From NCBI GenBank assembly GCA_019639115.1, contig JAHBSM010000004.1, positions 124,001-188,000 of the forward strand: DNA of 64,000 nt. The letters are read 5' to 3'. Each line of letters begins with the position of its first letter. Position 1 is the stretch's first letter. This DNA comes from Acidobacteriota bacterium (GTDB lineage: Bacteria; Acidobacteriota; Blastocatellia; Pyrinomonadales; Pyrinomonadaceae). The position numbers and the translations under genes were made by a program. Positions 26,968 to 34,857 of the stretch are shown here, in pieces. Under the pieces are notes generated by a model. It was not told where the DNA came from, made no database searches, and saw nothing but the letters and a program-made list of their open reading frames with translations.

Positions 26968-27921
26968 TTGATCTCTAGAAGTCTTTATTCCAATTACAGT
27001 TCGTGTGTTTTCAGCGCAGCAGCTTGGCTGCTTGTGCTGCTCTGTCTGATCTCTGCGTCGGCTTGCGAAGCGACGCGTACGGCAGGAACATCACGCGGGC
27101 GCGTGGTGACGGATGGTATCGGGCGCAAGGTCACGCTGGCGGCAAAGGTCGAGCGCGTTGTTTCGCTCGCGCCCAGCGTGACCGAACTTGTATTTGCTGC
27201 GGGCGGCGGCGACCGCCTGGTCGGCGTCACTTCGTATTGCAACTATCCGGCTGAGGCCGCTTCGATCGCTAAGATCGGCGATACGATGACGCCCAATATG
27301 GAGTCGATCGTTGCGCTGCGGCCGGACCTTGTGATCGTATCCAAAGCGTCGCAGGTCGAGTCTTTCGTCAAGACCTTGTCAGCCAACGGCATCGAGATAT
27401 ACGTGTCCGACCCAAAAGGCGTAATCGATGTAATAGCCGAGATCAGGCGTTTGGGAGAGATATTCGGGACCGAGGACACGGCACAAGATACGGCGGACAA
27501 ACTCCGGTCGCGAGTCGGATCAGTCACGAATAAGCTGTCAGGCGTCGGATCCAGGCCGAGCGTTCTGGTCCAAGTCTCGCGCGAACCGTTATTCACGATC
27601 GGCGAGGAAGCTTTCCTAAACGAGGTCGTAAGGCAAGCCGGCGGTGTTTCGGCGACCGCATCGGTACCGACTGCGTTCCCAAAACTAAGCAAGGAATCGG
27701 CTCTCGCGCTTATGCCTGATGTGATCGTCTTGTCCGACAGCGAGGACAATCGCGAGCCGAACGATGCATTTCGCAGCTCGCCTGCAGTCAGGAATGGACG
27801 GGTATATCGGATCGATGCGGACATATTATCGCGTCCCGGCCCGCGTACCGTTGACGCGCTCGAGAGGCTGGCGAGTTCGCTGCATCCCGAGATATTTGAA
27901 CAGGGCCACGATAACAAATGA
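26968..27921 (+). CDS. btuF: Vitamin B12 ABC transporter substrate-binding lipoprotein
   Basis: Periplasmic B12-binding protein of the BtuF/FecB fold, about 317 aa. I use the TTG at 26968 with a GGAGGT site at 26949-26954; the longer frame from 26866 would translate the riboswitch leader. The signal sequence has a hydrophobic core AAAWLLVLLCLISASAC with a lipobox-like cysteine (C33), so it is likely a lipoprotein. Family text: RVVSLAPSVTELVFAAGGGDRLVGV and the inter-lobe LRPDLVIVS. The stop overlaps the btuC start (ATGA). Confidence 0.87.
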   Translation: MISRSLYSNYSSCVFSAAAWLLVLLCLISASACEATRTAGTSRGRVVTDGIGRKVTLAAKVERVVSLAPSVTELVFAAGGGDRLVGVTSYCNYPAEAASIAKIGDTMTPNMESIVALRPDLVIVSKASQVESFVKTLSANGIEIYVSDPKGVIDVIAEIRRLGEIFGTEDTAQDTADKLRSRVGSVTNKLSGVGSRPSVLVQVSREPLFTIGEEAFLNEVVRQAGGVSATASVPTAFPKLSKESALALMPDVIVLSDSEDNREPNDAFRSSPAVRNGRVYRIDADILSRPGPRTVDALERLASSLHPEIFEQGHDNK

Positions 27922-28871
27922 AGCGTCGGACGCTGCGAAATACGTTGATACTTGTTGCTGCGTTGATCGTCGCGGCGGCTGCGGCCATGATGATCGGAGC
28001 CGAACGGATCGACATTTCGCATCTCAGCGAGATCGACAAGACGATACTTTTCGACATTCGGATCCCACGAGTTCTGCTGGCGGCATCGGTCGGAGCGAGC
28101 CTGGCAGTTGCTGGTGCAGGGCTTCAGTCGCTGCTGCGTAACCCGCTTGCCGAGCCCTATCTGCTGGGCGTGTCGAACGGAGCCGCGCTCGGGACGCTCA
28201 TAGCTTTCGTGTTCTTCGGGGCGTTCGAGTTCACTCGGCCGCTGTTCGCTTTTGCAGGTGCGGCTGCTGCGACGGTCGTCGTATATCGTATGGCTCGGGG
28301 CCGGGCGGGAATGAACGTCGAGCGTCTGGTCCTATCCGGCGTGATCGTAACTACATTTCTGTCCTCGGTGATAGTTATGCTGACCAGCGTGCTCGATGCG
28401 GCACGTCTGCGGAGCTATACGTTCTGGCTGCTTGGCGACCTGTCGCAGGCGTCGCTCGGCGGAGTTTATCTCAGCGCAGGGGCCGCGATCGCAGGGACCG
28501 CAGTAATGGCGTCACAGGCAAGGGCGTTGAATCTGATGATGGTCGGCGAGAGCGACGCGTTCGACTTCGGCGTCGAGGTCGGCCGGGTACGAATGCTTGT
28601 CTTCGGCGCGGCAAGCGTGGTCGTCGGTGCATCAGTGGCGGCAAGCGGATCGGTCGGCTATGTCGGGTTGATCGTGCCGCATCTTGTGCGTATGGCGTTC
28701 GGCAGCGACAATCGGCAGGTCGTGCCGTTGTCGGCGCTTGCTGGTGCAATATTTGTGGTGGCGGCGGACACGCTCGCCAGGACGCTGATCGCGCCGCGTG
28801 AGTTGCCGGTCGGAGCCATAACCGCGTTGGCGGGAGCTCCGCTTTTTATCTATCTCTTGCGCCGGAGTTGA
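27918..28871 (+). CDS. btuC: Vitamin B12 ABC transporter permease
   Basis: FecCD-family permease, 317 aa, with about nine to ten membrane helices. Family motifs are visible: IRIPRVLLAASVGASLAVAG near the N-terminus, GLQSLLRNPLAEPYLLGVSNG, and GYVGLIVPHLVRM in the coupling-helix region. It overlaps btuF by 4 nt and is followed by btuD after 24 bp. The riboswitch and downstream BtuB-like receptor assign it to cobalamin rather than siderophore uptake. Confidence 0.93.
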   Translation: MKRRTLRNTLILVAALIVAAAAAMMIGAERIDISHLSEIDKTILFDIRIPRVLLAASVGASLAVAGAGLQSLLRNPLAEPYLLGVSNGAALGTLIAFVFFGAFEFTRPLFAFAGAAAATVVVYRMARGRAGMNVERLVLSGVIVTTFLSSVIVMLTSVLDAARLRSYTFWLLGDLSQASLGGVYLSAGAAIAGTAVMASQARALNLMMVGESDAFDFGVEVGRVRMLVFGAASVVVGASVAASGSVGYVGLIVPHLVRMAFGSDNRQVVPLSALAGAIFVVAADTLARTLIAPRELPVGAITALAGAPLFIYLLRRS

Positions 28872-28895
28872 TCGTATTGGCCGAGAATACGCCAA

Positions 28896-29678
28896 ATGCT
28901 TGAAGCCAGAGACATCTCTATCAGCTACGGGTCGCGCGAGGTGCTGCGGGGCGTGTCGTTCGCCGTGCGTGACGGGAGCGTGACTGCTCTACTCGGGCCG
29001 AACGGAGCCGGCAAATCTACCCTGATGCGGGCGTTGAACGGAACGTTCGGGGCGTCGGCCGCAAAATTCACAGGCGAAGTGTTATTTGGCGGAGAACGGA
29101 TCGACGGACTCTCGCGTCGCGAGATCGCAAGCAGGATCGCCGTTGTCGCCCAGGAGAACGAGACGCGGTTTCCCGTGACGGTGATCGAATTCGTGCTCGC
29201 CGGGCGATTTGTTCACGGCAACGCGTTCGGCTGGGAGACCACGGCGGATATCGAGGCAGCGAAGCGGTCATTGGCTGATTGTGACCTTGCGGGTTTTGAC
29301 GAGCGGCTGATGAACGAATTGTCTGGCGGTGAACGCCAGCGTGTTGTTCTGGCGCGTGCGATGGCGACTAACGCGAGACTGCTGCTGCTTGATGAACCAA
29401 CGGCGAATCTGGATCTTGCGCATCAGCGGCTGATGTTTCGGCTTGTGCGTCAGCGGTGCGACACATGCGGCGGTGCGGCGGTCGTGATCACGCACGACCT
29501 TGATCTGGCAGCCGCATATTCGGACTCGATCTTATTGCTGGACGGCGGAAAGCTCACTGCCGCAGGGCATCCCGAGGAAGTGCTGACGGCTGAAAATGTG
29601 GCCCGGGTATTCGGCGTCGAAGTATCGATAAGCCATGACGAAGCGAGCGGACGGGTCCGCGTCGCGAATGTTTATTAG
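28896..29678 (+). CDS. btuD: Vitamin B12 ABC transporter ATPase
   Basis: ABC ATPase of 260 aa. Walker A GPNGAGKST, Q-loop VVAQENETRF, signature LSGGERQRVVLARA, Walker B LLLLDEPTANLD, and switch His in VVITHDLDLAAA are all intact. It powers import through BtuC. It is the third gene of the riboswitch-controlled operon. The second riboswitch begins about 33 bp after its stop. Confidence 0.93.
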   Translation: MLEARDISISYGSREVLRGVSFAVRDGSVTALLGPNGAGKSTLMRALNGTFGASAAKFTGEVLFGGERIDGLSRREIASRIAVVAQENETRFPVTVIEFVLAGRFVHGNAFGWETTADIEAAKRSLADCDLAGFDERLMNELSGGERQRVVLARAMATNARLLLLDEPTANLDLAHQRLMFRLVRQRCDTCGGAAVVITHDLDLAAAYSDSILLLDGGKLTAAGHPEEVLTAENVARVFGVEVSISHDEASGRVRVANVY

Positions 29679-29683
29679 TCGGC

Positions 29684-29705
29684 GGCGGTTCGCAGACGAA
29701 CCGCC
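29684..29705 (+). other. Strong hairpin between btuD and the second riboswitch
   Basis: Perfect 9-bp stem GGCGGTTCG/CGAACCGCC with loop CAGA, 5 nt after the btuD stop. There is no T run, so it may protect the btuFCD mRNA 3' end or insulate the following aptamer rather than terminate. Confidence 0.55.
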
Positions 29706-29711
29706 GGAAAC

Positions 29712-29821
29712 GGCGATCATTGCATAGGAAGTCCGGTGCAGATCCGGCGCTGCCCACGCAACCGTATAGTCGGGAACATTGCTTGATCGCCTTGGAGCAG
29801 AACCATTCTGCGTGTGGGCAG
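29712..29821 (+). promoter_or_regulatory. Cobalamin riboswitch upstream of the BtuB-like receptor
   Basis: An 8-bp closing stem GGCGATCA (29712-29719)/TGATCGCC (29784-29791) brackets an 80-nt aptamer with the core AGGAAG, CCGGTGCAGATCCGG, CTGCCCACGCAACCGTATAGTC. Downstream is a GCAGAA/TTCTGC hairpin (29797-29811). GTGGGCAG (29814-29821), right before the GAGGAG ribosome site, can pair with CTGCCCAC (29750-29757) in the core; this suggests translational control of the receptor. Confidence 0.85.
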
Positions 29822-29832
29822 AAGAGGAGTCT

Positions 29833-32235
29833 ATGAAGTTAGTTTCCATATTGTCACTGACGCTTGTATTCGCGTCTTTCGTTCATTCTCAATCGACTGT
29901 CACGGTCAGCGGATTTGTCGGCAGGGTCGGCCCCGGCTCGATCGAAGTGCAGACACGAGGATCGGCATATCCGGGTGTAGAGGTCACGCTGACCCGGCTC
30001 GACGATCCGGCAGTCAAATTTACGACGACGACGGACGCGGACGGCCGATTTCGTTTTGACGGCATTTCGTCCGGCCGGTATAGGGTCGATGCGGTGCCGC
30101 CGCGACAGGACAACGTGCAGTCGCCATATGCGACCATCGAGGTCGGTTCGGCGCCTGTGACGATCGATCTCGCGGTTAACGTTGTCGCCGGCCCCGCGTG
30201 TTCAAATTGCGGCATTCGCGAAACTGTCACCGTCGCTGCGGGCCAGGAACAGCCTGTCGAACTTGTATCAAAGAGCGTGGATGTGGTCGGGCGCCAGGAG
30301 ATGCGCGACCGAGCGGACATCACGATGACCGACAGCCTGAGGACGATACCGGGCCTCAGGGTCCAACAGCTTGGCGGATTTGGAAAGGTGGCTTCGATCA
30401 AAACACGAGGCCTGCGCAATCAGGATACGGCGTTCCTGATCGACGGCGTCAGATTTAGGGACCCGACGGCCATATCGGGTGACGCAACGTCCTTTCTCAG
30501 CGATGTGACACTGACCAGCGTCGATCGGGTCGAGGTGCTTCGCGGTCCGGGTTCGTCGATCTACGGCACCAACGCGATAGGAGGCGTTGTCGATCTGCGA
30601 ACACCAAAGGCCTCGATCGGTACTCATGGTCAAATAAGCGGTGCACTGGGCGGCTTGGGTTTGGGTAGAGGCAGAGCGAATCTCTCGCATGGTACTCGCG
30701 ACGGACGGTTTGGTATCGGCGGGGCAGTTTCGCGAACAGTCTATTCAAAGGGCATCGACGGCGACGACCGAGCCGCAAACACCGGCCTGCAGTTTCGCAC
30801 CGATGTACGTTTGAGTCGCTTTTCGGCGACCGGAAGCCTGCTCTACTCGAACGCCGATGTCAGGCTCAACACCGATCCGGATACGCTCGGCCCTCTGCCG
30901 GGTATCACGACGATCATCAACGCCGTGCCAAACGTCAATTTTACATCTGATGCAAATGACCCGGACCGGGTCCAACGTTCGCGAGCCTTCACAGGGAAGG
31001 TAGCGATGACCATCGCCCTGCATCCAAAGGTGACGATCGACGGGCTCTATAACGGATTGACGACGAACCGGAACAACGATAACGGGCCGCTAGGTGCGGG
31101 CTTTCAGTCGGCATCGACAAGCATTTTCGAAGGCAGGATCGACACGCTCCAGACGAAGCTGACGTGGCGTCCACGGTTGAGTTCGCTAACTATCGGTTAC
31201 GAGTTCGAGCGGGAAAAGTATCGGAACGAAGGCCGCACCCCGAGCGGGACCGGGAATTTTTTCACTCGTGCGGGCCAGCAAAGCAATACGATATTTGCCC
31301 AGGGTTTGTTAGGGCTGGATGACGGGAGACTTCAGATAGCCGGAGGCGTTCGCGTACAGCAATACTCGCTGGCGTCCCCCGGCTTTAGCCTGACAAATGC
31401 TCCATATAATTCGCTGACGCTTGCCGATCCGCCCCGTGCGGTGACATACGACGGAGCTGTTTCGTATCTGATCAGAGCGACGGGTACAAAGCTCAGGTCG
31501 CACGTCGGGAACGGCTATCGCGTGCCGTCGCTTTACGAACGATTCGGGACCTTTTACTCGACCTTCGGCGGTGCGCAGTTCATAGCGATCGGCGATCCGT
31601 TCCTCGGGCCGGAGCGCTCGGTCGGATTCGACATAGGCGCGGATCAGGAATTTGCTACGGGCCGCGTGCGATTGTCGGCAGTATATTTTTATACAAGATT
31701 GACTGACGTGATCGGTTACGCCAATGTCGTACCGCCGATCGGATCCACGACGCGTCCATTCGGCGGATATCTCAATCAGAAGGGCGGTATCGCAAGAGGC
31801 GGCGAATTCTCGGGCCGGGTGACGCCGGACGATCGGACGGACATATTCGCATCCTATACATACACGAACAGCGATCAGCGCCAGCCGCAGGTCGCGGGCA
31901 GCAGGATCACCCGGACGCTCGGCATCCCCGACCATGAGTTCACGTTCAGCGTGACCCGACGGTTCGGCCGAGCGTGGGCGAACTTTGACTTTATGGGTAC
32001 CTCGTCGTATCTGGCGCCGATATATAGCAATTCGATCTTTCAGGCACGTATCTATCGGTTCGAAGGTAATCGACGGGGAGACCTGACCGGCGGGTATTCG
32101 TTCAAGGCGGACAAGCGAGGCAGAGCTTTTAGGGTCTTTGCGACGGTCGAGAACGTCCTCAACCAGGAATATTTCGAGAATGGATTCCGAACGGCCCGAG
32201 CGAACGCCCGTGTCGGCATCGCCTTTGGCTTCTAG
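29833..32235 (+). CDS. btuB: TonB-dependent vitamin B12 receptor (BtuB-like)
   Basis: Outer-membrane receptor, 800 aa. Start MKLVSILSLTLVFASFVHSQS (signal peptide) at 29833, preceded by a GAGGAG site; the longer frame from 29779 would lie in the riboswitch. Residues about 22-110 form a carboxypeptidase-regulatory-like beta domain common in this phylum, with a CSNCG pair before the plug. The plug shows the TonB-receptor sequence DSLRTIPGLRVQQLGGFG and VEVLRGPGSSIYGTNAIGGVV. The barrel ends ENGFRTARANARVGIAFGF. The substrate is assigned from the riboswitch and btuFCD. Confidence 0.88.
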   Translation: MKLVSILSLTLVFASFVHSQSTVTVSGFVGRVGPGSIEVQTRGSAYPGVEVTLTRLDDPAVKFTTTTDADGRFRFDGISSGRYRVDAVPPRQDNVQSPYATIEVGSAPVTIDLAVNVVAGPACSNCGIRETVTVAAGQEQPVELVSKSVDVVGRQEMRDRADITMTDSLRTIPGLRVQQLGGFGKVASIKTRGLRNQDTAFLIDGVRFRDPTAISGDATSFLSDVTLTSVDRVEVLRGPGSSIYGTNAIGGVVDLRTPKASIGTHGQISGALGGLGLGRGRANLSHGTRDGRFGIGGAVSRTVYSKGIDGDDRAANTGLQFRTDVRLSRFSATGSLLYSNADVRLNTDPDTLGPLPGITTIINAVPNVNFTSDANDPDRVQRSRAFTGKVAMTIALHPKVTIDGLYNGLTTNRNNDNGPLGAGFQSASTSIFEGRIDTLQTKLTWRPRLSSLTIGYEFEREKYRNEGRTPSGTGNFFTRAGQQSNTIFAQGLLGLDDGRLQIAGGVRVQQYSLASPGFSLTNAPYNSLTLADPPRAVTYDGAVSYLIRATGTKLRSHVGNGYRVPSLYERFGTFYSTFGGAQFIAIGDPFLGPERSVGFDIGADQEFATGRVRLSAVYFYTRLTDVIGYANVVPPIGSTTRPFGGYLNQKGGIARGGEFSGRVTPDDRTDIFASYTYTNSDQRQPQVAGSRITRTLGIPDHEFTFSVTRRFGRAWANFDFMGTSSYLAPIYSNSIFQARIYRFEGNRRGDLTGGYSFKADKRGRAFRVFATVENVLNQEYFENGFRTARANARVGIAFGF

Positions 32236-32340
32236 GCCATATCGCTTTCGGCTACAAGACCCGATCCCGGGCCGAGTTTGACAACGATGCTTGGCCTTAG
32301 ATATTCTTCTCGTTCGCCCGAATAGCGGCGAAGAGCTTGT

Positions 32341-32415
32341 GTCCGGTTCGTCTAGGGGTTAGGACACCGCCCTTTCACGGCGGCAACACGGGTTCAAATC
32401 CCGTACCGGATACCA
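32341..32415 (+). tRNA. tRNA-Glu (anticodon TTC), CCA encoded
   Basis: Cloverleaf: acceptor GTCCGGT/ACCGGAT (G1-U72 pair), anticodon stem CCGCC/GGCGG with loop CTTTCAC, T arm CGGGTTCAAATCCCG, discriminator A, then CCA at 32413-32415. A terminator follows at 32453. Confidence 0.96.
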
Positions 32416-32452
32416 TCTTTTCTAGACCTATGAGCATCAAATTGCTCGGTTG

Positions 32453-32487
32453 AAAATTCGCTCTCGTCGAGCGAATTTTTGTTTTTT
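32453..32487 (+). terminator. Terminator after tRNA-Glu
   Basis: Perfect 11-bp stem AAAATTCGCTC/GAGCGAATTTT, loop TCGTC, then TTGTTTTTT. It ends just before the ATG at 32492, so an upstream TTG start at 32450 for the next gene is unlikely. Confidence 0.9.
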
Positions 32488-32491
32488 GCGG

Positions 32492-34288
32492 ATGAGATCG
32501 AGACGTTTGCTCATTTTGACGATATTGGCCTTGGCGGCGGCTGGCGGCGTGCGTGCGCAGTCGGTCGTTGGCGATACGGTCATGGTGCTGCCGTTCGAGA
32601 ATACGTCGGCAATGCCTGAGTTCAACTGGGTTGGTGAGAGCTTTGCGGCCTCGCTGTCCGAGTTGCTCCGGGTGCCGACGCTGGCCGTCGTGTCGAACGA
32701 CGAGCGAAAGATACTTCAGCAGAGATTCCGCGTGCCGCCATCTACGCTGCCGAGCCTGGCCACCGCGCTCAAGCTCGCACGCGAGCGGGGTGTGACGATG
32801 CTCGTGTCGGGTCGTTATAACATCGTGCCGGCACAGGGCGATACGGCGGCGACTGTCACGGTGACGGTCAAGATCATTAGGGTCAACGAAGGCCGATTCC
32901 TGAGCGAGACGATCGACGGGCGTCAGGTGACGCGCGACATCAACCTAACGGACGCTCTTGGCAATCTCCAATCAGTTCAGGGACAGATCGCCTACCAAAT
33001 ACTCTACCAACGCGACAAAAACCTTGCTTATTCGCAAAACGACCTGATCACCGCCGCGAATAAGGTGCCGGGCCGTGCGTTCGAAGCCTATATCAAAGGC
33101 TTGCTTACCAATCTCGCAGAGGTTCGCGAGAACTATCTCAAGAACGCGCTCAGGCTCTATGCGGACGGGGGCGGCGAAGGAGTTTATGCGGCAGCCGCTC
33201 TCGAACTCGGGCATCTGTATCTGGCACAGCGAAAACTGGGCGATGCGGCCGCAGCATTCGAATCGGTCATAAATGCGTTCCAGCAGTGCCGCGACGCGGC
33301 CCGTGCAGCCAGCAAGGCACAGCAGTGCAGCGAGGACGATTACGCCGAAGCAGCATTCTATGACGGTCTGATCATGCTCCAGCAGGGAAGTTTCGAGCGT
33401 TCGCTCGGCATCCTGCGGCCGCTGGCCGAGGACCTGAAACTTACGAGCGTATATAACGCTATCGGCGTCATCAGCGTCCAGGGTGGGCGAGCTGAGAAAA
33501 AGAATCCCGCACGTGCGGCGGGGCTGATAAACGATGGCGTTGATATGCTCCGGCGAGCAGCCGATTCACTGCCGGACGATCCCAATATACGGTTCAATCT
33601 CGCGGCATCACTGTTCTTTAGCGGAAATATGGACGAGGCCGTCACTCATCTGCGAACCGCCATAGTTGCGAATCCAAAGGATGGGGACGCGTATTTTCTG
33701 TTGGCCAAGGCTCTCGAATCTCTCAAAGACCCGCTTGCCTCCGAAATGGATAATCAAGCTCGTCAGTACCTGACCACGGGCAACAGATACGCCGTGCTCG
33801 AACGCGAATGGCAGCGCTCAAAAACACTCAACGAGATACCGCTTCGTGTCGAGCAGCCCACGCGTAAGGACTTCGTCGCAGTGATACTTTCGCGGAAGCA
33901 AGGCTCGGTAGCCGTTCAGCCGCAGGTCACCGAGACAGAACGCCTCATCGCACAGGCTCGCCAGTTGGTCAAGGCCGGACAGGACGATGAGGCAATGCAG
34001 GTGCTCAGACGCATTCTTTCGAGCGAACCGATGAGCGCTGAGAGTTATTTGCTCCTCGGTAAGCTGCATTTGCGACGCGGCGATGTGGACCAAGCTATTA
34101 GTTCTTTCAAGACCGCGATCTTCTGGGACAACCGCCAGGTCGAGGCTCATGTTTCGCTCGGACGGATCTACGTCGATCGAGGTGATTGCCAGCAAGCCAA
34201 GAATTACGCTGCGTCGGCCGCCGCGATCGATCCGAATGACAGCGATGTGGCCGGATTGCAGCGATTGACCGACAGATGCTCGAAATAG
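32492..34288 (+). CDS. Exported TPR protein with FlgO/TolB-N-like domain
   Basis: About 598 aa from the ATG at 32492, which opens a signal peptide (MRSRRLLILTILALAAAGGVRAQ). Residues about 30-150 resemble the FlgO/TolB N-terminal fold (VMVLPFENTS, WVGESFAASLSELL, MLVSGRYNIV). Several tetratricopeptide repeats follow (for example DEAVTHLRTAIVANPKDGDAYFLLAKAL and DVDQAISSFKTAIFWDNRQ, quoted in part). It probably scaffolds a periplasmic complex. A terminator at 34368 ends the transcript. The partner is unknown. Confidence 0.8.
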   Translation: MRSRRLLILTILALAAAGGVRAQSVVGDTVMVLPFENTSAMPEFNWVGESFAASLSELLRVPTLAVVSNDERKILQQRFRVPPSTLPSLATALKLARERGVTMLVSGRYNIVPAQGDTAATVTVTVKIIRVNEGRFLSETIDGRQVTRDINLTDALGNLQSVQGQIAYQILYQRDKNLAYSQNDLITAANKVPGRAFEAYIKGLLTNLAEVRENYLKNALRLYADGGGEGVYAAAALELGHLYLAQRKLGDAAAAFESVINAFQQCRDAARAASKAQQCSEDDYAEAAFYDGLIMLQQGSFERSLGILRPLAEDLKLTSVYNAIGVISVQGGRAEKKNPARAAGLINDGVDMLRRAADSLPDDPNIRFNLAASLFFSGNMDEAVTHLRTAIVANPKDGDAYFLLAKALESLKDPLASEMDNQARQYLTTGNRYAVLEREWQRSKTLNEIPLRVEQPTRKDFVAVILSRKQGSVAVQPQVTETERLIAQARQLVKAGQDDEAMQVLRRILSSEPMSAESYLLLGKLHLRRGDVDQAISSFKTAIFWDNRQVEAHVSLGRIYVDRGDCQQAKNYAASAAAIDPNDSDVAGLQRLTDRCSK

Positions 34289-34367
34289 TGCAGACCGGGG
34301 CTCGACCGTGGCGTCTTGTAAGCCCCAAGTGATAACCATTCGCTGATTCCAAAAAAATCATTGTCTC

Positions 34368-34393
34368 AAAGGCCCGTGTTTACGGGCCTTTTT
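34368..34393 (+). terminator. Terminator after the TPR gene
   Basis: Stem AAAGGCCCGT/ACGGGCCTTT with a GTTT loop, followed by further T residues. Confidence 0.88.
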
Positions 34394-34442
34394 CTATTGC
34401 CGGTGGGCGACCAGGAATAAATTTCGGCAGAATTGGAATGTT

Positions 34443-34458
34443 TGGCACGCTAGTTGTT
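34443..34458 (+). promoter_or_regulatory. Sigma-54-like promoter (-24/-12)
   Basis: TGGCACG, 4-nt spacer CTAG, TTGTT. This fits the TGGCACG-N4-TTGCW consensus except C to T in the -12 box. No ORF follows before the terminator at 34581. An activator site was not recognised upstream. Confidence 0.5.
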
Positions 34459-34468
34459 AATAGGTAAA

Positions 34469-34617
34469 TCGGCTAGCTTGATGCACTTTATCAAGACCCC
34501 GCCGCCAACTCTACTTCGAGCGCGGTTTGCCACTGTGCTCTTGAACCTTCCGAGCGTTCCTTCAGTTGTCCTACCATTCCGGGCCCGGCTCAAAAAGCCG
34601 GGCCCGTCCTATTTTTA
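34469..34617 (+). ncRNA. Candidate orphan small RNA between a sigma-54-like promoter and a terminator
   Basis: The predicted start is about 12 nt after the -12 box; the end is the terminator run near 34617, so about 150 nt. It holds no convincing ORF or ribosome site. Positions 34541-34570 contain CGAGCGTTCCTTCAGTTGTC, complementary to the leader of the minus-strand lipoprotein gene at 45182-45211. Existence of the RNA is inferred from promoter and terminator only. Confidence 0.4.
34581..34617 (+). terminator. Terminator of the candidate small RNA
   Basis: Perfect 10-bp GC-rich stem GGGCCCGGCT/AGCCGGGCCC, loop CAAAA, then GTCCTATTTTT. It has no protein gene directly upstream, which argues for a noncoding transcript. 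Confidence 0.75.
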
Positions 34618-34737
34618 CACGCAAAAACCACTATCCCGGCACGGTTACACGAAATCGTTCAATTTGATCCGAGTTTAAACGACAACGGGCAGGAGTTCCT
34701 TCAAACTGACCGCATGACTGACGCAGGAGCCGGAAAA

Positions 34738-34797
34738 TGACAGAACGTGTCAATCTTGAGTGACAAAATTTGTCGCTTATTGACCGATTGTCGGTCA
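34738..34797 (+). promoter_or_regulatory. Three phased inverted repeats upstream of lnt
   Basis: TGACA-gaacg-TGTCA (34738-34752), GACAAA-a-TTTGTC (34762-34774) and TGACCGA-ttg-TCGGTCA (34781-34797). All half-sites contain GAC/GTC and the centres are about 21-23 bp apart, i.e. on one face of the helix. It may be an operator cluster for lnt or for a divergent unit. The remaining gap sequence shows nothing else. Confidence 0.45.
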
Positions 34798-34857
34798 GAT
34801 TGACGCTGGCCTGCCTTGACGCTGACGAACGGGCGACCGCAATGGTAAGCTATCGGC

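Noticed and set aside
29779..29832. 18-codon extension of the BtuB-like receptor
   Set aside because: It sits within the second riboswitch; the signal peptide begins at 29833 with its own ribosome site.
32450..32491. TTG start 14 codons upstream of the TPR protein
   Set aside because: These bases form the terminator hairpin of tRNA-Glu, and the signal peptide begins at 32492.
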